Assembly: GCA_023362775.1 (NCBI GenBank)
Contig: JALMGJ010000003.1
Span: 78,722,355-78,786,354, forward strand
Source: Charina bottae
Lineage: Eukaryota; Chordata; Lepidosauria; Squamata; Charinaidae
DNA: 64,000 nt
Reading direction: 5' to 3'
Each line of letters opens with the position of its first letter. Position 1 is the first letter of the stretch. Below, piece by piece: positions 12,124 to 24,317 of the stretch. Under the pieces are notes generated by a model. It was given only the letters and a program-made list of their open reading frames with translations, did not search any database and was not told the origin of the DNA. The position numbers and the translations under genes were made by a program.

Positions 12124-12370
12124 CAGGGGTGGGCAACGTCAGGCCCGCGGGGCTCCCGCCTAAGGCCCGCGGGGCTCCCACACGCAAACCCCGCCCCTTC
12201 CACATGATTGGCTCCCACATGCAAACCCCGCCCCCCAGTGCTTGTGATTAGCTCCCGCCCGCAAACACCAGCCCCTGGTCTGTGGAAATCCCAGAAACCC
12301 TGCCCCCCCCCCGGTGCCCAGTTATAAATATCTAAATGGCCCTTGGCAGAAAAAAGGTTCCCCACCCCTG
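12124..12370. mobile_element. hAT-type MITE, family B
   Basis: A 247-bp element with CAGGGGTGGG / CCCACCCCTG terminal repeats and a perfect 8-bp TSD, CCCTAGAG, at 12116-12123 and 12371-12378. The interior is GC-rich, with several GCAAACCCCGCCCC-like repeats. The CAGGGGTGGGCAAC start is the typical Charlie/hAT-like end. No transposase is encoded. Confidence 0.93.
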
Positions 12371-12399
12371 CCCTAGAGCAAGAAGAAAGGAGTTAAATG

Positions 12400-14020
12400 A
12401 CCAGTAAACAGTACTCTCCATTTGCTTAATGTAGTACTACTGTTTTCTTTTGTGACATACATGATATTAAACCTTTCTTTACAAGTGTACTTTAATTGTT
12501 TCAAGGCCTGATGTAATTGTATACTAAGAAGAAGGGTGGCAGCTAATACATATAGGCCTCTAAAAAGATTACGTGTCAGCCTTTTTGCTATTATTTTTCA
12601 GTTTTATCTTTGCAAATAAAGTTTCATGTTTACATGAAGATTGAAAATAATTTTCTTTTGATTTCACACTTTATATAGAATTCCAAATGTCCCATGACTC
12701 TTTGTGAGAAAATATGCATACACATTCAAGAAAAATGCACAAGTACAACATAGCATCATGCATTATATGAATGAATTAAATCACATATAATGTACCATAT
12801 AAACTTTTCCTTTTTTAAAAAAAATTCCCCTGTGCTTATTATAGATAAGTAATGACAGAACAGGCCTATCAATTGTGGATTTGAAGATAAAATATACTAC
12901 GACAATTCAAATCCATCAAAATCTTTGAGTTTATTTTGCCATTAGCTGAGCTAAATCTTATCTTTACCTTTGCAGAGTTATATGCAGGAACGAAATAAAA
13001 GGGTTGGCTTGTTATACGTAAGGTAGCATAATGGTCAAGAGATAAAGGTGGAGACCCATTTCAGACAATAAAATATTATCCTAGTATGGTCCTGTCAGCC
13101 TATGCATTAAAATAGCCTGGGGGGGTTAACAAATTAGACAAGTAAAGTAGCTGCCTCCTCCAGTTCTGAAGAGCAAGCATAACGTTCTTTGTCTATTTTA
13201 TAACTGCAAAGAGAAGTAGCTCTATCATTGCCTCTATTTCACTAGGAAAATGAATAACTCTCTGTCATGAATGAACAACATCTGACAATTAGATATATAC
13301 AAATTTTTATCAAACAAGCTAAGAAAACACAGGGCAAATGGGTTGCCAACTCAGTTGTTATTGCAGTTGATTATTGTCTATCCATTATACTGCTTGTGAG
13401 TTTTTTGTGGAGAGGGGACACAGTATGAGCTGTTTCATATTTAGCACTTTCAAAAAAATCTCTCTCTGTGTGTCACTTTGTGCTAACTTAGATTTGGAAA
13501 TGTGGTTCTTTGCTCTGGCTTCTGAAAAATCATATCTAACATGTTAAATTCAACACAGAAATATAAAGTGCAATTTGGATACCCTCATTGCTTGCCCTAC
13601 AGACAGTACTAAAGAAATTATTCAATATTATCGAGTCGTGAGTGATAGCCACTAAAATGCTTAACAGAGTCAGTGAACCCAAGAGTACGGTTTCATGACT
13701 GGAACCTTTGCATTTTCTCATTTCCGACAGGAGTGGAATATAGTCAATCTGTTAGAGTCAGTGGATTATTTACATGGTATTGGTTCTACAAGCAAGAGAC
13801 GCTAGTGGACTGCAAAGGATATAAATTTCCATTACAATCATTCTGGTATTGCTAGGTACAATCTGGTCCCTTTTTTCAGGGGGACAGTTTATCAGGATCA
13901 TAAACACGTTCAGAGCAAGTGCTCTGCAGACAGTAAATATCAAAAAGCGGACACAGCTTGGGATTCAGTGGTTCAGCAAAGCAGGTCTCTGTCTCTAACC
14001 CTTCACATCTTGATGGAGAA
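12400..14020. other. Intron sequence, nothing recognised
   Basis: AT-rich. A scan for exon-like open frames with splice sites and for repeat ends was negative. Confidence 0.4.
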
Positions 14021-14035
14021 TATAAGCAACACTAA

Positions 14036-14247
14036 TATGTCTATGAAGGTTCTCAGTCATCCAGGTGGAATTGTCTGTAGCTTGAATCATGTCAACTGGA
14101 TTTCTATTTTCTTAATGGAAACGTTTCGCTCCTTATCCAAGGGGCTTCTTCACTTTGCTTTGCTCAGACTGAAGAAGCCCCTTGGATAAGGAGCGAAACG
14201 TTTCCATTAAGAAAATAGAAATCCAGTTGACATGATTCAAGCTACAG
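14036..14247 (+). mobile_element. Short fold-back element derived from PLE-1, copy 2
   Basis: A single-copy tag of about 39 bp (14036-14074) is followed by a nearly perfect hairpin: arms of about 79 bp at 14075-14153 and 14169-14247 with a loop of about 15 bp. The 14-bp TSD ATAAGCAACACTAA is at 14022-14035 and 14248-14261. The tag and arms match those of the coding element at 47121-48829. Changes in one arm are mirrored in the other (for example AAGGGGC against GCCCCTT, and TTAATGG against CCATTAA). That suggests the arms were made from one template at or near insertion. Confidence 0.92.
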
Positions 14248-14924
14248 ATAAGCAACACTAACTTGACATGCATATATATACATGTGAATCCTAAAGACAA
14301 GAACCGAACCTTTGAATAATTCTTGGTTAAACTGAATTTAAAAAGAGTTTGAGTCCAATGGATTCTTAAACAGTAGCTTTGCGAGGAGATCAGAGGAGCC
14401 TTATTTATATTTCTAAATAAAATTAATCAAAATTACAATTTTGATTTTAAAAAGGCTACTTTGGACTTTTTAACTAATAATATCCAAATATACCACATAA
14501 AGTAAATTTTGGTCACCATAAATTTTTTTCTCACATTAAATCCAGAAAAAAAAAATACAACAGACTACAATTCTATGTAATGGTAGCCTACGGCCAAACA
14601 TATGGAGAGAAATGAATGGATGAGACTTCTGTTCAACAAGATGGGCTTTGCTAGCAGAATGGAGCTCAATTCCCCAAACACTATTTTATTCATAGCGCTC
14701 CTGTTCAACTTTTATTTCTTAAAAACAATCCTATGCCAATGAGAAGGAAAACTCCTCCTCTCCTGGTACATTAACACCTGCCTTCAGCAAGACAAAAATA
14801 AATCTCCTGTAGACAATCTCCACATTTGAAATAAATGCTAAGGACACTGTCGAATGCATAGTGTTTTCCCACTGCTATAAAGCTAAAACATACAAGCACT
14901 TAGGTGTGGAAAAGTAAGAATTAC

Positions 14925-15059
14925 CTGTCTTTCTGACATGACATAGAGGTAATTATGATCTGTGGAAAAGGCCATGTCGCGGAGGATATGACTCCCATCC
15001 TTGAAAATTGGCACCATTTCATACTGAATACCACCATGAGGAGGCCCATCTGCTCGGAT
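14925..15059 (-). CDS. PLXNA: Internal exon of an A-type plexin (sema domain), probably PLXNA4 or PLXNA2
   Basis: On the minus strand this is a 135-bp open segment of exactly 45 codons in phase 0, preceded by TTTATCCTAG and followed by GTAATTCTTA, so both splice sites are canonical. It begins [17 protein letters not shown] and ends [16 protein letters not shown]. Plexin-A proteins carry a near-identical stretch at the end of the N-terminal sema domain, just before the first PSI domain, with ...GTKSGKLKK encoded upstream and VTRVPVESC downstream. Plexin-As are transmembrane receptors for semaphorins and neuropilin-bound semaphorins that signal through an intracellular GAP domain in axon guidance. 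Forty-five residues cannot separate the paralogues safely. The RADGPPHGG start and very long flanking introns favour PLXNA4 or PLXNA2. No neighbouring exon was found. Confidence 0.88.
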
Positions 15060-15296
15060 CTAGGATAAAGTCAGGCATACTACAGGTTAGTCATTGTCGC
15101 TGAATTTAAGGGAAAATATAGGCAGAGGTGCCTGTACAATACATACAGAAGCCAAACCTAGTTTCATACACTGCCTGTCAGAACTGAATCTAAACATAGA
15201 TAACCATGGAATCGCTTTTTGAAAATTTGTTATTATATTGTTATAAATGGCCTAGGAACCTTCTGAAAAGCAGCATAAAAATTAACTAAGTACCCA

Positions 15297-15362
15297 TTTA
15301 TTTATTTATTTATTTATTCAATTTATCCCCGCCCATCTCCCCGAATAGGGGACCCATCTAAT
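15297..15362 (-). repeat. L2/CR1-type LINE 3' terminal fragment
   Basis: A (TTTA)n run followed by CCCCGCCCATCTCCC and a short block. It matches the 3' UTR ends at 15797 and 29491 and is only about 65 bp long, a severe 5' truncation. Confidence 0.72.
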
Positions 15363-15796
15363 TAGACAACACTCTTTAGGAGTTCTGCTGAATGCATGAA
15401 CAACAAACTGGGGTCACAAAGAAGCCTTTATCTTCCTACACGCTTATCCTAATCTCCAAGCATACAGTATGAAAGACAGCAGGACTCAACTTGAATACCA
15501 TTTCCTATGCAGAGCAAGTTCTAATAAATCAGGGGCCAGATTGTGAGGATAGCTCACTTTCCGATCCTCTGCTGAATACATAGAAACTGGGGAGAGAGTC
15601 AGTGCACACCCTGAATGCACACTTCAGTCAGTATGAACTCTTCAGTATGTTTCTGTCACCTTCTAAAATTTCAGGCAGTATTCTCCAAAGGATGAAAGTA
15701 ACAAGAATCTCATATTTCAGCATCTCTGTGTATGTGTGTATGTGTATACAGTATGTATATTCATTCATTCAAATATACAGGTATGTACAGTGATTA

Positions 15797-18035
15797 TTTT
15801 TTTATTTATTTATCTATTTATCATATTAATATTACCGCCCATCTCCCTCACAAGGAGGGACCCTGGGCGGTTCACAATAAAAGACTTTAAAATTCAATAA
15901 AAAAACATAAATATCAGTAATCAATAAAAGTATATATTACAATCAAATCCAAGTAATGGCAGTTGTACTTCATCCCATGAGCAGGTAAGACTGGTCAGGG
16001 GCAGATCTAAGGAACCAGCCAACCCCAAGAATGGCTATTTCTCTCCCCACTCCAAGCCTGGTGACAGAACCAGGTCTTCAGTTTTTTCCTGAAGTCCAGG
16101 AGAGAGGGGGCCAACCTTACTTCTGGGGGAAGAATGTTCCAAAGGGCGGGAGCTACTGGAGAGAAGGCCCACCTCCTGGACCCCGCCAGATGGAATTCTC
16201 TTACAGCTGGGGTCTGTAGCATGCCCTCTCTGCATGACCAGGTGGGACAGATTGATGTAACGGGGATGAGACGGTCCCTCAGGTAACCTGGACCCATGCC
16301 ATTTAGGGTTTTAAAGGTCATAACCAACACCTTGTTGAATCCGGAAGCAAACTGGTACCCAATGCAGCTTGCGGAGCAAGGGTGTTATATGTGCTGATCT
16401 TAAAGCACCTAGAATCATCCACATGGCCGCATTCTGGACCAGCTGAAGCTTCCAGACACTCTTCAAGGGTAGCCCCATGTAGAGCGTATTACAATAGTCT
16501 ATATGGGAGATGACCAGGGCATGAGCAACCGTTCGAAGGTCCTCTCATTCCAGGAAAGGGTGTAACTGGCGCACAACACAAAGTTGCACAAAGGCCCTTC
16601 TGGCCACAACTGCCAACTGTTCTTCGAGCAGGAGTTGTGAGTCCAAGAGGACCCCCAAGTTACGCACCAGGTCTGTCTGGGGCAGTGCAACCCCATCCAG
16701 AACTAAAGATGACAAATTCCCAGGAACCGAGGGGCCATTAACCCACAGCCACTCCATCTTACCAGGGTTCAGCTGAAGTCTGCTGTTCCCCATCCAGACC
16801 CCCACAGCCCCCAGGCACTGGGACAGGGCAGCCACAGCATCACTTACTTCCCCCGGGATGGAGATATACAACTGAGTATCATCAGCATATTGATGATACC
16901 TCATCCTGTGGAGACGAATGATCTCACCCAGCGGTTTCACGTAAATGTTAAAAAGGAGTGGACAGAGAACTGAACCCTGCAGCACCTCACAAAGAAGGGG
17001 CCGCAGGCCCGATCTCTCCTCCCCTATCAATACCGATTGGGACTGGCCCTGGAGGAAGGAGGTGAACCAGCGCAAAACTACGCCACCCACCCCCAACTCC
17101 CTGAGTCACCCCAAAAGGATACCATGGTTGATGGTATTGAAAGCTGCTGAGAGGTCAAGGAGAGCCAGGATGCAGTGCCCCCATCCCGCTCCCGCCAGAG
17201 ATCATCCATAAGTGCGACCATTGCCGTTTCTGTTCCGTATCTGGGCCTGAAACCTGACTGAAAGGGGTCTAGATAGTCCGTTTCATCTAGAATCCTCTGG
17301 AGCTGCAATGCCACCACCTTCTCAACCACCTTCCCCATAAAGGGGAGGTGGGAGACTGGACAAAAATTGTCCAGTACAACAGGGTCCAGCTATAGTTTCT
17401 TGAGGAGGGGGTGCACCAGTGCCTCCGTGAAGGCCGCTGGGAACACCCCCTCTCACAAGGATGCATTTACCATTGACTGGACCCAGCCACACGTCACCTC
17501 CCGAGCTGCCTGTACCAGCCAGGAGGGACATGGATCTAATGGGCATGTGGTGGCATTTATAGTCCAGAGGATCCTATCCACTTCCTTGGGTCCAACAGGA
17601 TCAAACTGTTCCCAGATAACTGGGTAAGTCCATTCCCCAGGCATCTCCACAGACCATGTCTCATGCTTAGAGTCAAACTCAGAATGAATCCGAGCGATTT
17701 TATCCTGCAGATACCCTGAAAACTCCTCAGCACGGCCTTGTAGATCGTTTTCTGGATCCCCTTTCCTCAAAAGGGATCAGGTGATCCTGAACATGGCCGC
17801 TGGGCGGCATTCTGCAGATGCAATAAGAGTGGAGAAATACTGACGTTTCTCCGTTCTTACAGCCACAAGGTAGGCCTTAACTGCGGCTCTAGCTTGTGTT
17901 CGGTCGGGTTCAGTCTTTGTCTTCCTCCAGTGATGCTCTAGATGTCTCTCAATCCTCTTCAAAACCCTCAGCTCCTCCGTAAACCATGGGGAGTGTCGGG
18001 TTTGATAGGATAAGAGAGGCTGCACAGTGTGTATA
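15797..18035 (-). mobile_element. L2-type LINE, 5' truncated, decayed
   Basis: From the 5' side (high coordinates), minus-strand frames give the segment between endonuclease and RT (RAEEFSGYLQDKIARIHSEF at about 17730), then the RT: FQSGFRPRYGTETAMVALMDDLWRE (about 17260), VLQGSVLCPLLFNIYVKPLGE (about 16960), the catalytic box YADDTQLYI (about 16880) and the C-terminal block ending RLAPSLLDFRKKLKTW (about 16080). The wording (HQYADDTQLY, KPLGE) is that of L2 rather than bird CR1. A segment of about 30 residues between the GTETA and VGG blocks is missing, and several frame changes break the ORF. The 3' UTR ends in a (TTTA)n-like tail at 15797. No clear TSD. Confidence 0.85.
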
Positions 18036-18099
18036 GTTACATAAGACTTGAACCAGTTATACACAATATAAATTAATATCACAGCAGTTCTCATACCCA

Positions 18100-18770
18100 A
18101 CTTGGCAATATAACAGAAGTTTAAGAATAATAATAGCTAGAAACTTAAATAATGACAAGCTAGCAGAAATTTGTATTTCATTATTTTAACAAAACAAAAA
18201 CCTCGCTCTCCCTAGGATGCCAGATGGATATCTGGGGTGGTCATTTATAATCACCTAAAAAAGGAACAAATCATGATGAAAAAGAGGACCATCGGGTTTA
18301 CACAAATGGCAGGTGTTAATATTAACATTTTTACACATTTATTTTTCATATAAAGTATCTTCTGTAAAGTAAGATATGTGACCAGTGAAGGGTTTAGTTT
18401 ATTATCAGGCCCTATCAGCAATCTATAGAGGCTTGGACTACTTCCAGCTTTTGAGACCTCTAGCCATAATAAAAATGAAAGATGACAGCACTCGAAAATA
18501 AAATAAAGAACAAGAGTACCCCAAACATAAGTGAAACATACGTTTAGTGCTTTTTTCATTTGCTTGCTTTTAGGGAGGAAAAAAAAACAGATGTTTAAAT
18601 TTGATGCACCCTTTGGGAATGAGTCCTAGATCAAATTACTTGATACCTTTCATTCTGAACAGTCCTGCTTGTTACGACATTTTTATCATCAATAATATTG
18701 TCATCTGAATTTTCTGCCTTAGATAACAAGGTCAAAATATCTGATTTAGCATCTATAATTTTTGTTTTAA
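18100..18770. other. Intron sequence, nothing recognised
   Basis: No repeat or exon recognised between the L2 LINE and the Bov-B fragment. Confidence 0.4.
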
Positions 18771-18783
18771 TGTAATTGCATCT

Positions 18784-19206
18784 ATGCTGTGAGAGTTGGA
18801 CCATAAGGAAGGCTGAGCGCCGAAGAATTGATGCTTTCGAGCTGTGGTGCTGGAGAAGACTCTTGAGAGTCCCTTGGACTGCAAGGAGGTCAAATCAGTC
18901 AATCCTAAAGGAAATCAACCCTGACTGCTCATTGGAAGGACAGATGCTGAAGCTGAAGCTCAAATACTTTGGCCACCTAATGCAAAGAGAGGACTCACTG
19001 GAAAAGACCCTGATGCTGGGAAAGACTGAAGGCAAAGGGAGAAGGGGACGGCAGAGGATGAGATGGTTAGATAGCATCACTGATGTAATGAACATGAATT
19101 TGAGTAAACTCTGGGAGACAGTGGAGGACAGGAAGGCCTGGCATGCTATGGTCCATGAGGTCACAAAGAGTCGGGCATGACTAAACGACTGAACAACAAC
19201 AACAAC
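18784..19206 (+). mobile_element. Bov-B (RTE clade) LINE 3' fragment
   Basis: One open frame from CESWTIRKAERRRIDAF to EVTKSRA covers the C-terminal end of the Bov-B ORF. It is nearly identical in wording to the copy at 24318-25845 and very close to ruminant Bov-B. It ends in an ACAACAACAAC tail. A 10-bp TSD, AATTGCATCT, is at 18774-18783 and 19207-19216. A CGG-to-CAT-like change near 19173 and a shift remove the last residues (TRLND). It is a recent, strongly 5'-truncated insertion. Confidence 0.93.
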
Positions 19207-19219
19207 AATTGCATCTTTA

Positions 19220-22200
19220 TCCACATCTCCACTTCACTCTCTCGTAAAATTTGTTCTTTGAAGGAAAGCAAGCTCAAATTTCAGATGATTAACTATTGAG
19301 AAGACCATTTGGATGCTTTATTATGAGAGTCTTCTGGTCTGTTCATATTGGTGATATTTTAGGTTTGATCATGCAAATCTCACTCACAAGAGAAAAACTC
19401 TCTAGTTGTGACCCACCTCACTGTTTGAGCACCCTTTGGCTCTCTTTTCAGATGTTGATAATTGATGGCCTTGGGGAAGAGGAGAGGAGAAACAAACACT
19501 TTACACTGCACTTTCTCTAACAGGAATGACATATTTGAGTGTTAATTTATTACAAACAGAGGCTTATATAGCACCAAATTGCAAATATTCTAACATCAGG
19601 TTGGGGAGTCCAAGTTCCATGAAGCCATCTGGTGGCTCAGTGGTATTCACTGACAGGGATTCTCTTACTTGCTGGGCAGAACATTGTTATGCAGGAAAGC
19701 TTCAAAGCATATGGATGCACTGCCATGCTAGTAAGATGGGAGTGGAAACTAAGTCATTGTTCATGAAGGGCTGTTCATCACAAAGAATCAGTCAGCTTCA
19801 ATCTCATCATCCCATCTTGCTGCTCAATGATTCAGCTTCTGATAGTTGTGTTAAGGCTGATATATGAAAAGGAAATTTTAGTGTAGGCTGAAACTCCAGA
19901 AAAGGAATAACTTATTTTAAACTCTATTTTCATTGTCAAAAACAAATACAAAAGAATAGAAATGTACGAGAAGGAAAATCAGAACATTAAGAGAACAAAT
20001 TTCCTGTCTTAAATGAATAGAAATAATACATGTACTATTCTATTAAAATGCTGCTTACATCCAAAAAGAGATAAAGGGTTTCATGGTGCTTGACAGACAA
20101 AGCAAGCTTAAAGTCATTTGAAAAGGCCCATATTACTATTCCACTTTACTATTTGTAGGGAAGCAGACAACTCTGTCCCTAAGCCTAAGTTTTTCAGCAG
20201 TCCCTTTCTCCACCTATCATTAAACCAGCTGTTTAAAACTGTTGCCAAGACAACAGTCTCCAATGTCCTTCCATTAAAATGTCTGATTGTAATTTAATTA
20301 ATCCTCATAGGCCAGCAGGCAATGTGTTGCTAGGCCTGGCATGGTGGCATTTCTTGATTAGAAGACATGATTAATTTGAAGTTTCTGTATTGTCTTCTCC
20401 TTTTCAGAAATAGATAATCTACAGTTCCCCATAAAATAGGAAATACTCTTCCTCTTCAACTGAGAAAAAAATGCTCTAAGTCAACTATAATGCTGTATCC
20501 CCCACCCAAAGCTAGAGACTCTATAGTATTATGCCAGCAATGTCAGCTAATCTTTTCTGAGAAGGTGCTGTTTTTAAAATGCCACTCTATTATCTAGATC
20601 TTATCTGCACATTATTTCAAAAAGAGGTCTTAGATGCATTTCAATGGAAAGCTGCTTTATAGTTTGACTAGTTTGAATGACACTCTCTGGCAGGTACTTC
20701 CATGCATCAGACTCTTTCTTTATGTAAATTCACTTTAGAGACTTTCACATCAAAACAGATTTAAAATGCTTGACTTTATAGTTGCTTTCCACACAGCAAA
20801 ATGCCTACCTGCAAAAGAATATCTAGATTAAGGTTTGTGTGTGTACATATGTACAGTACATACGTATGTATTCATATATTTATTTGTTTGTTGCCCAAGA
20901 AATTCAAGATAGCACTTAAATGTGAAGAATGCCATATAAAGAAATAGAGTGTAATGGCTAAGCAAAGATTTGAAATTAGCTCAAGTGATTTAGTTTATAA
21001 AACACTGATACAGCTTTTATGTTATGAATAATGCATAAATAAACTTTTTTTATAAATTTCAATAAATAATGCATAATAATGCATAAATATTGGGAGAGAA
21101 AGATGCATAAATAATCATGTTTATATATTTGCATAAATAATAATGTGTAGGGAATAATAATAAATAATATTTTCAAGGAATAATGTATACATATTTGTGG
21201 AGAAACAATGTGTAAATGTAACCTATGTGATAAAAAAACTTTTTGTTTAAATCACCCATTACTATTGTCGATGGATATGCTTACTTCCACTTTACATAAC
21301 TAGAAATCCTTTTGATGCACAAAATTCTTAGTTAGGAGCAAGGTTTAGAAGCGTCTTATATTATTCATCAAATTCTCTTCCATTTACCCACCGCACTAAA
21401 TCATAGAATGGATCCAGTAGCACATTTTTTATGCAGAAAAAAAAATCTTGCTGTTTCCAAGCTCTTTCTCATCTGTATTTGACTCGCTGAATAAAAAATC
21501 AACAAGACATACATTTGCTGGACATGTCTTCCAGCATAGGGTGGAATATTGTATAGGTAGGGATGGGGGGGAAATGGTTTACCCTGATTTTTTTTCCAGC
21601 TGTGCTCAATTTTTAGACATATGTATTTTCAGAATTTTGCAAAAGGTTTGCAAATCAAAAAATGAGCACAAAACTTTATACTAAAGAAAGTGTGAATTAA
21701 AATGTGTATATTAGGGAAAGGTGCATAAGAAATTGCTTAAGGAGAAACATTTTCAAAAAGCCTGCACATTAAGAAAAATGCATGCAAAATGCATTTATTT
21801 TAAGACAAATCTATCAAAATGCATGCAGATATTTTTTTGGGGGTGTCATTTTTGTTGAATGTGGAAACAAAATAAAAACTTTTGGCTAAAAAACTTGTCA
21901 GAAAGTTGACAGATTTCTCTATATCCATTTATAAGTAGTCAAATATTGGCAGTTCAACGTATATTATAACTAAGAATTTAAGAGCAGAAAAACTGCTTTG
22001 CTAGATCAATTTTTAAAAAATATATATTGAGAGTCTGACGCATGTACTCAGCTTGTACTTCCTGTTTCCCCTCTTTAAGGGAAATGCAGCATCACTGTCC
22101 ACAACCGTCTGCATTCCAACTGAGGATATTGGCAGCTGCAATCCAGCAGCATATTTAATATTTTCTCTTGACCTTGAAATGGGAAAGGGTAAATATGCAA

Positions 22201-23520
22201 AGTAGGAAGTAGATCTGACTGGCACCAGAAAAAAATGGGGGGAAAAACAGCAGTATATTTGATCATAGATGTAAGATGATGACTGCGCAAGGAGAGATAA
22301 TGCTTTAAATTATATGAGATAATGAGTGCCATTATCACATTTTAATGTATCTACTTAAAAAATTGTATTCCCAAAAAGGAATCCCTTAACCATTTATTGG
22401 TTAAGATAAACCCATTTATTCAGTGATCCGCCAGAATTCTGGACAAGATTTATGAGAAAAGGCATGAATTCTGCCAATGGAAACCCACATAATTGTTTAT
22501 GCTATAAAGAATGGAAGGCTACATTCAAATTCAGCTGTGATGCTAAAGATTCTCCTGGGATGGAAAGAGTTTGTTTCCTGAATCAGTGCTCATGTGTGTT
22601 TGCAAATACAGTTTGAAAGGAGCCTAACAACATAATCTGCAAATCCAAATATCAATCCCAGCTCAAAGCATTTAAGGCCAGAACAACATTTGCACATGAT
22701 CAAGCAAAATGCATTCCAGAAATTTCAATGCTTCAAAGGAGATTTGTCTGGCTAATACCCCTACAGTGCAGACTGCAGGCATAAACTCAACATTATTTTA
22801 AAAGATTAGCAGAACACCACATTGTGTTGAGTCTATGTTACAGAGTAGCACCCCTGGTGATAGTATCTGATCTATTCAATATGCTAATGCAATACAGGAG
22901 TTTCTACTTGCCTGTTATACTGATCTTCTATTCAGCATTTTACTCACTGGCACAACTGTCATTATAACTAAGCTACAATGGGCATGCAACTCCTTCTAGT
23001 TCTTCTCTGTAGGCTCTCATTAAAGGGTGTTAAAAACTCTTTGTGGGAACTTTACATGATTAAATTACCTACCTTTTTACATTATGAATTTTTCAGTGAG
23101 ACAGGATCTCATGACAAAGTGTTTGATGTCAGGGGAAAAAAAAGCTAAATAAGTGCCTGCTTGTACACGAAGCTTCATATCTTAAAAAGTATCATTTATT
23201 CTATAGAAGCAGCTACTTGTCACACATTCAGAAGTATAAAGAAAAAAAAGATGCTCTCTTATTTATAAGGATCCCTTATTGCAGCCTGCACCTCCAGCCC
23301 CAACAGTTCTTGATAACTTTAGCCCACTGAATATTAATGAAAGGATAAAGGACAATAATTATGCTAAAAGACCAACTGATTCAGGGGAAAGTAATTTTTC
23401 TTTCCTGAGCTGTGGGAATTTTTTGATTTTACATCATATTTGGGATACTCTTGTAAAAAGGTTGTCATATATTGGCTTGCCTAGTCACAAAATAGCTTTA
23501 CTGGGGGAGGGGGGTGGCTT
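19220..23520. other. Long intron stretch without recognised genes or young repeats
   Basis: About 4.3 kb of AT-rich DNA. The sequence around 21000-21180 has irregular repeats of ATGCATAAATAAT. Around 21690-21790 there is an AT-rich block with TGTGTATATTAGGGAAA shared with 41249 and 57763. A possible very old L2 3' end (TTTATTTGTTTGTTGCCC) sits near 20878. Nothing exon-like was found. Confidence 0.45.
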
Positions 23521-23970
23521 GATACTGTTGGGATAAATTCAGATCTCTCCCTGCCCTCCATGTTATCTTCCCCCAGAACACTGTCTTCCCCCAGAACAGG
23601 TAAAGGAAGCCCAATTGTTAAAAGGTTACAAAATAGAATGAGTTTGATAATGCCAGAGATTAAGATGGAAAAGGAAGCCCAACTGCTCAGACAAAGGATT
23701 CCCTTCCGATTCAATCGGAAACCTTGGAACACAAAAGGTCAGCTCATTCACAGAACTTAGCCAGCCCATTCAGGTAGACCTTCTTCCCCAGCCAAACAGA
23801 TCTCCATAATCAAATAACAAAAGATTCCTTCCAAGGTACACATTCCAAGTAGTAGACAAAGCCACAGCCCCCAGGGAACACAGAAAGGAAACACAAACAG
23901 CAGGGGGCCCAACCACAGAGTGCCTCCTCTCTGAAATCCAGCAAATTACACTTCTCTCAAGTTCCTAGAA

Positions 23971-24306
23971 GGGGGCGTGGTGGCTCAGCGGGTAAGACGC
24001 CAGGCTTGTCGATCCGAAGATCGCAAGTTTGGAGGTTCGAATCCCTAGCCCTGTGTGACGGAGTGAGCTCCCGCACTCGCCCCAGCTCTTGCCAACCTAG
24101 CAATTCGAAAGCATGCAAATGCAAGTAGATGAATAGGTACCACTTCGGTGGGTAGGTGACAGCGTTCCACGCGCGTCATGCGGCCACATGACCGTGGAAG
24201 CGTCTTCGGACAACGCTGGCTCTTTGGCCAACAAACGGAGATGAGCACCGGCCCCTAGAGTCGGATACGACTGCACAAATGTGCAGGGGGAACCTTTACC
24301 TTTTTA
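23971..24306 (+). mobile_element. Sauria SINE, copy 1 (full length)
   Basis: A tRNA-like head with A box TGGCTCAGCGG and B box GGTTCGAATCC is followed by the conserved body (GCCAACCTAGCAATTCGAAA, GGCCACATGACC, GAGATGAGCACCGG). The end is related to the Bov-B tail (AGAGTCGGATACGACTGCAC) and finishes ACCTTTACC. TSD CAAGTTCCTAGAA (13 bp) is at 23958-23970 and 24307-24319. It was inserted into the left target duplication of the Bov-B element, so it is younger than both the LTR and that Bov-B. Confidence 0.94.
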
Positions 24307-24317
24307 CAAGTTCCTAG

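Noticed and set aside
23971..24060. A tRNA gene, from the A box and B box
   Set aside because: The tRNA-like head is followed by SINE body and ACCTTT tail, flanked by a TSD, and recurs at 35080, 38728 and 40122.
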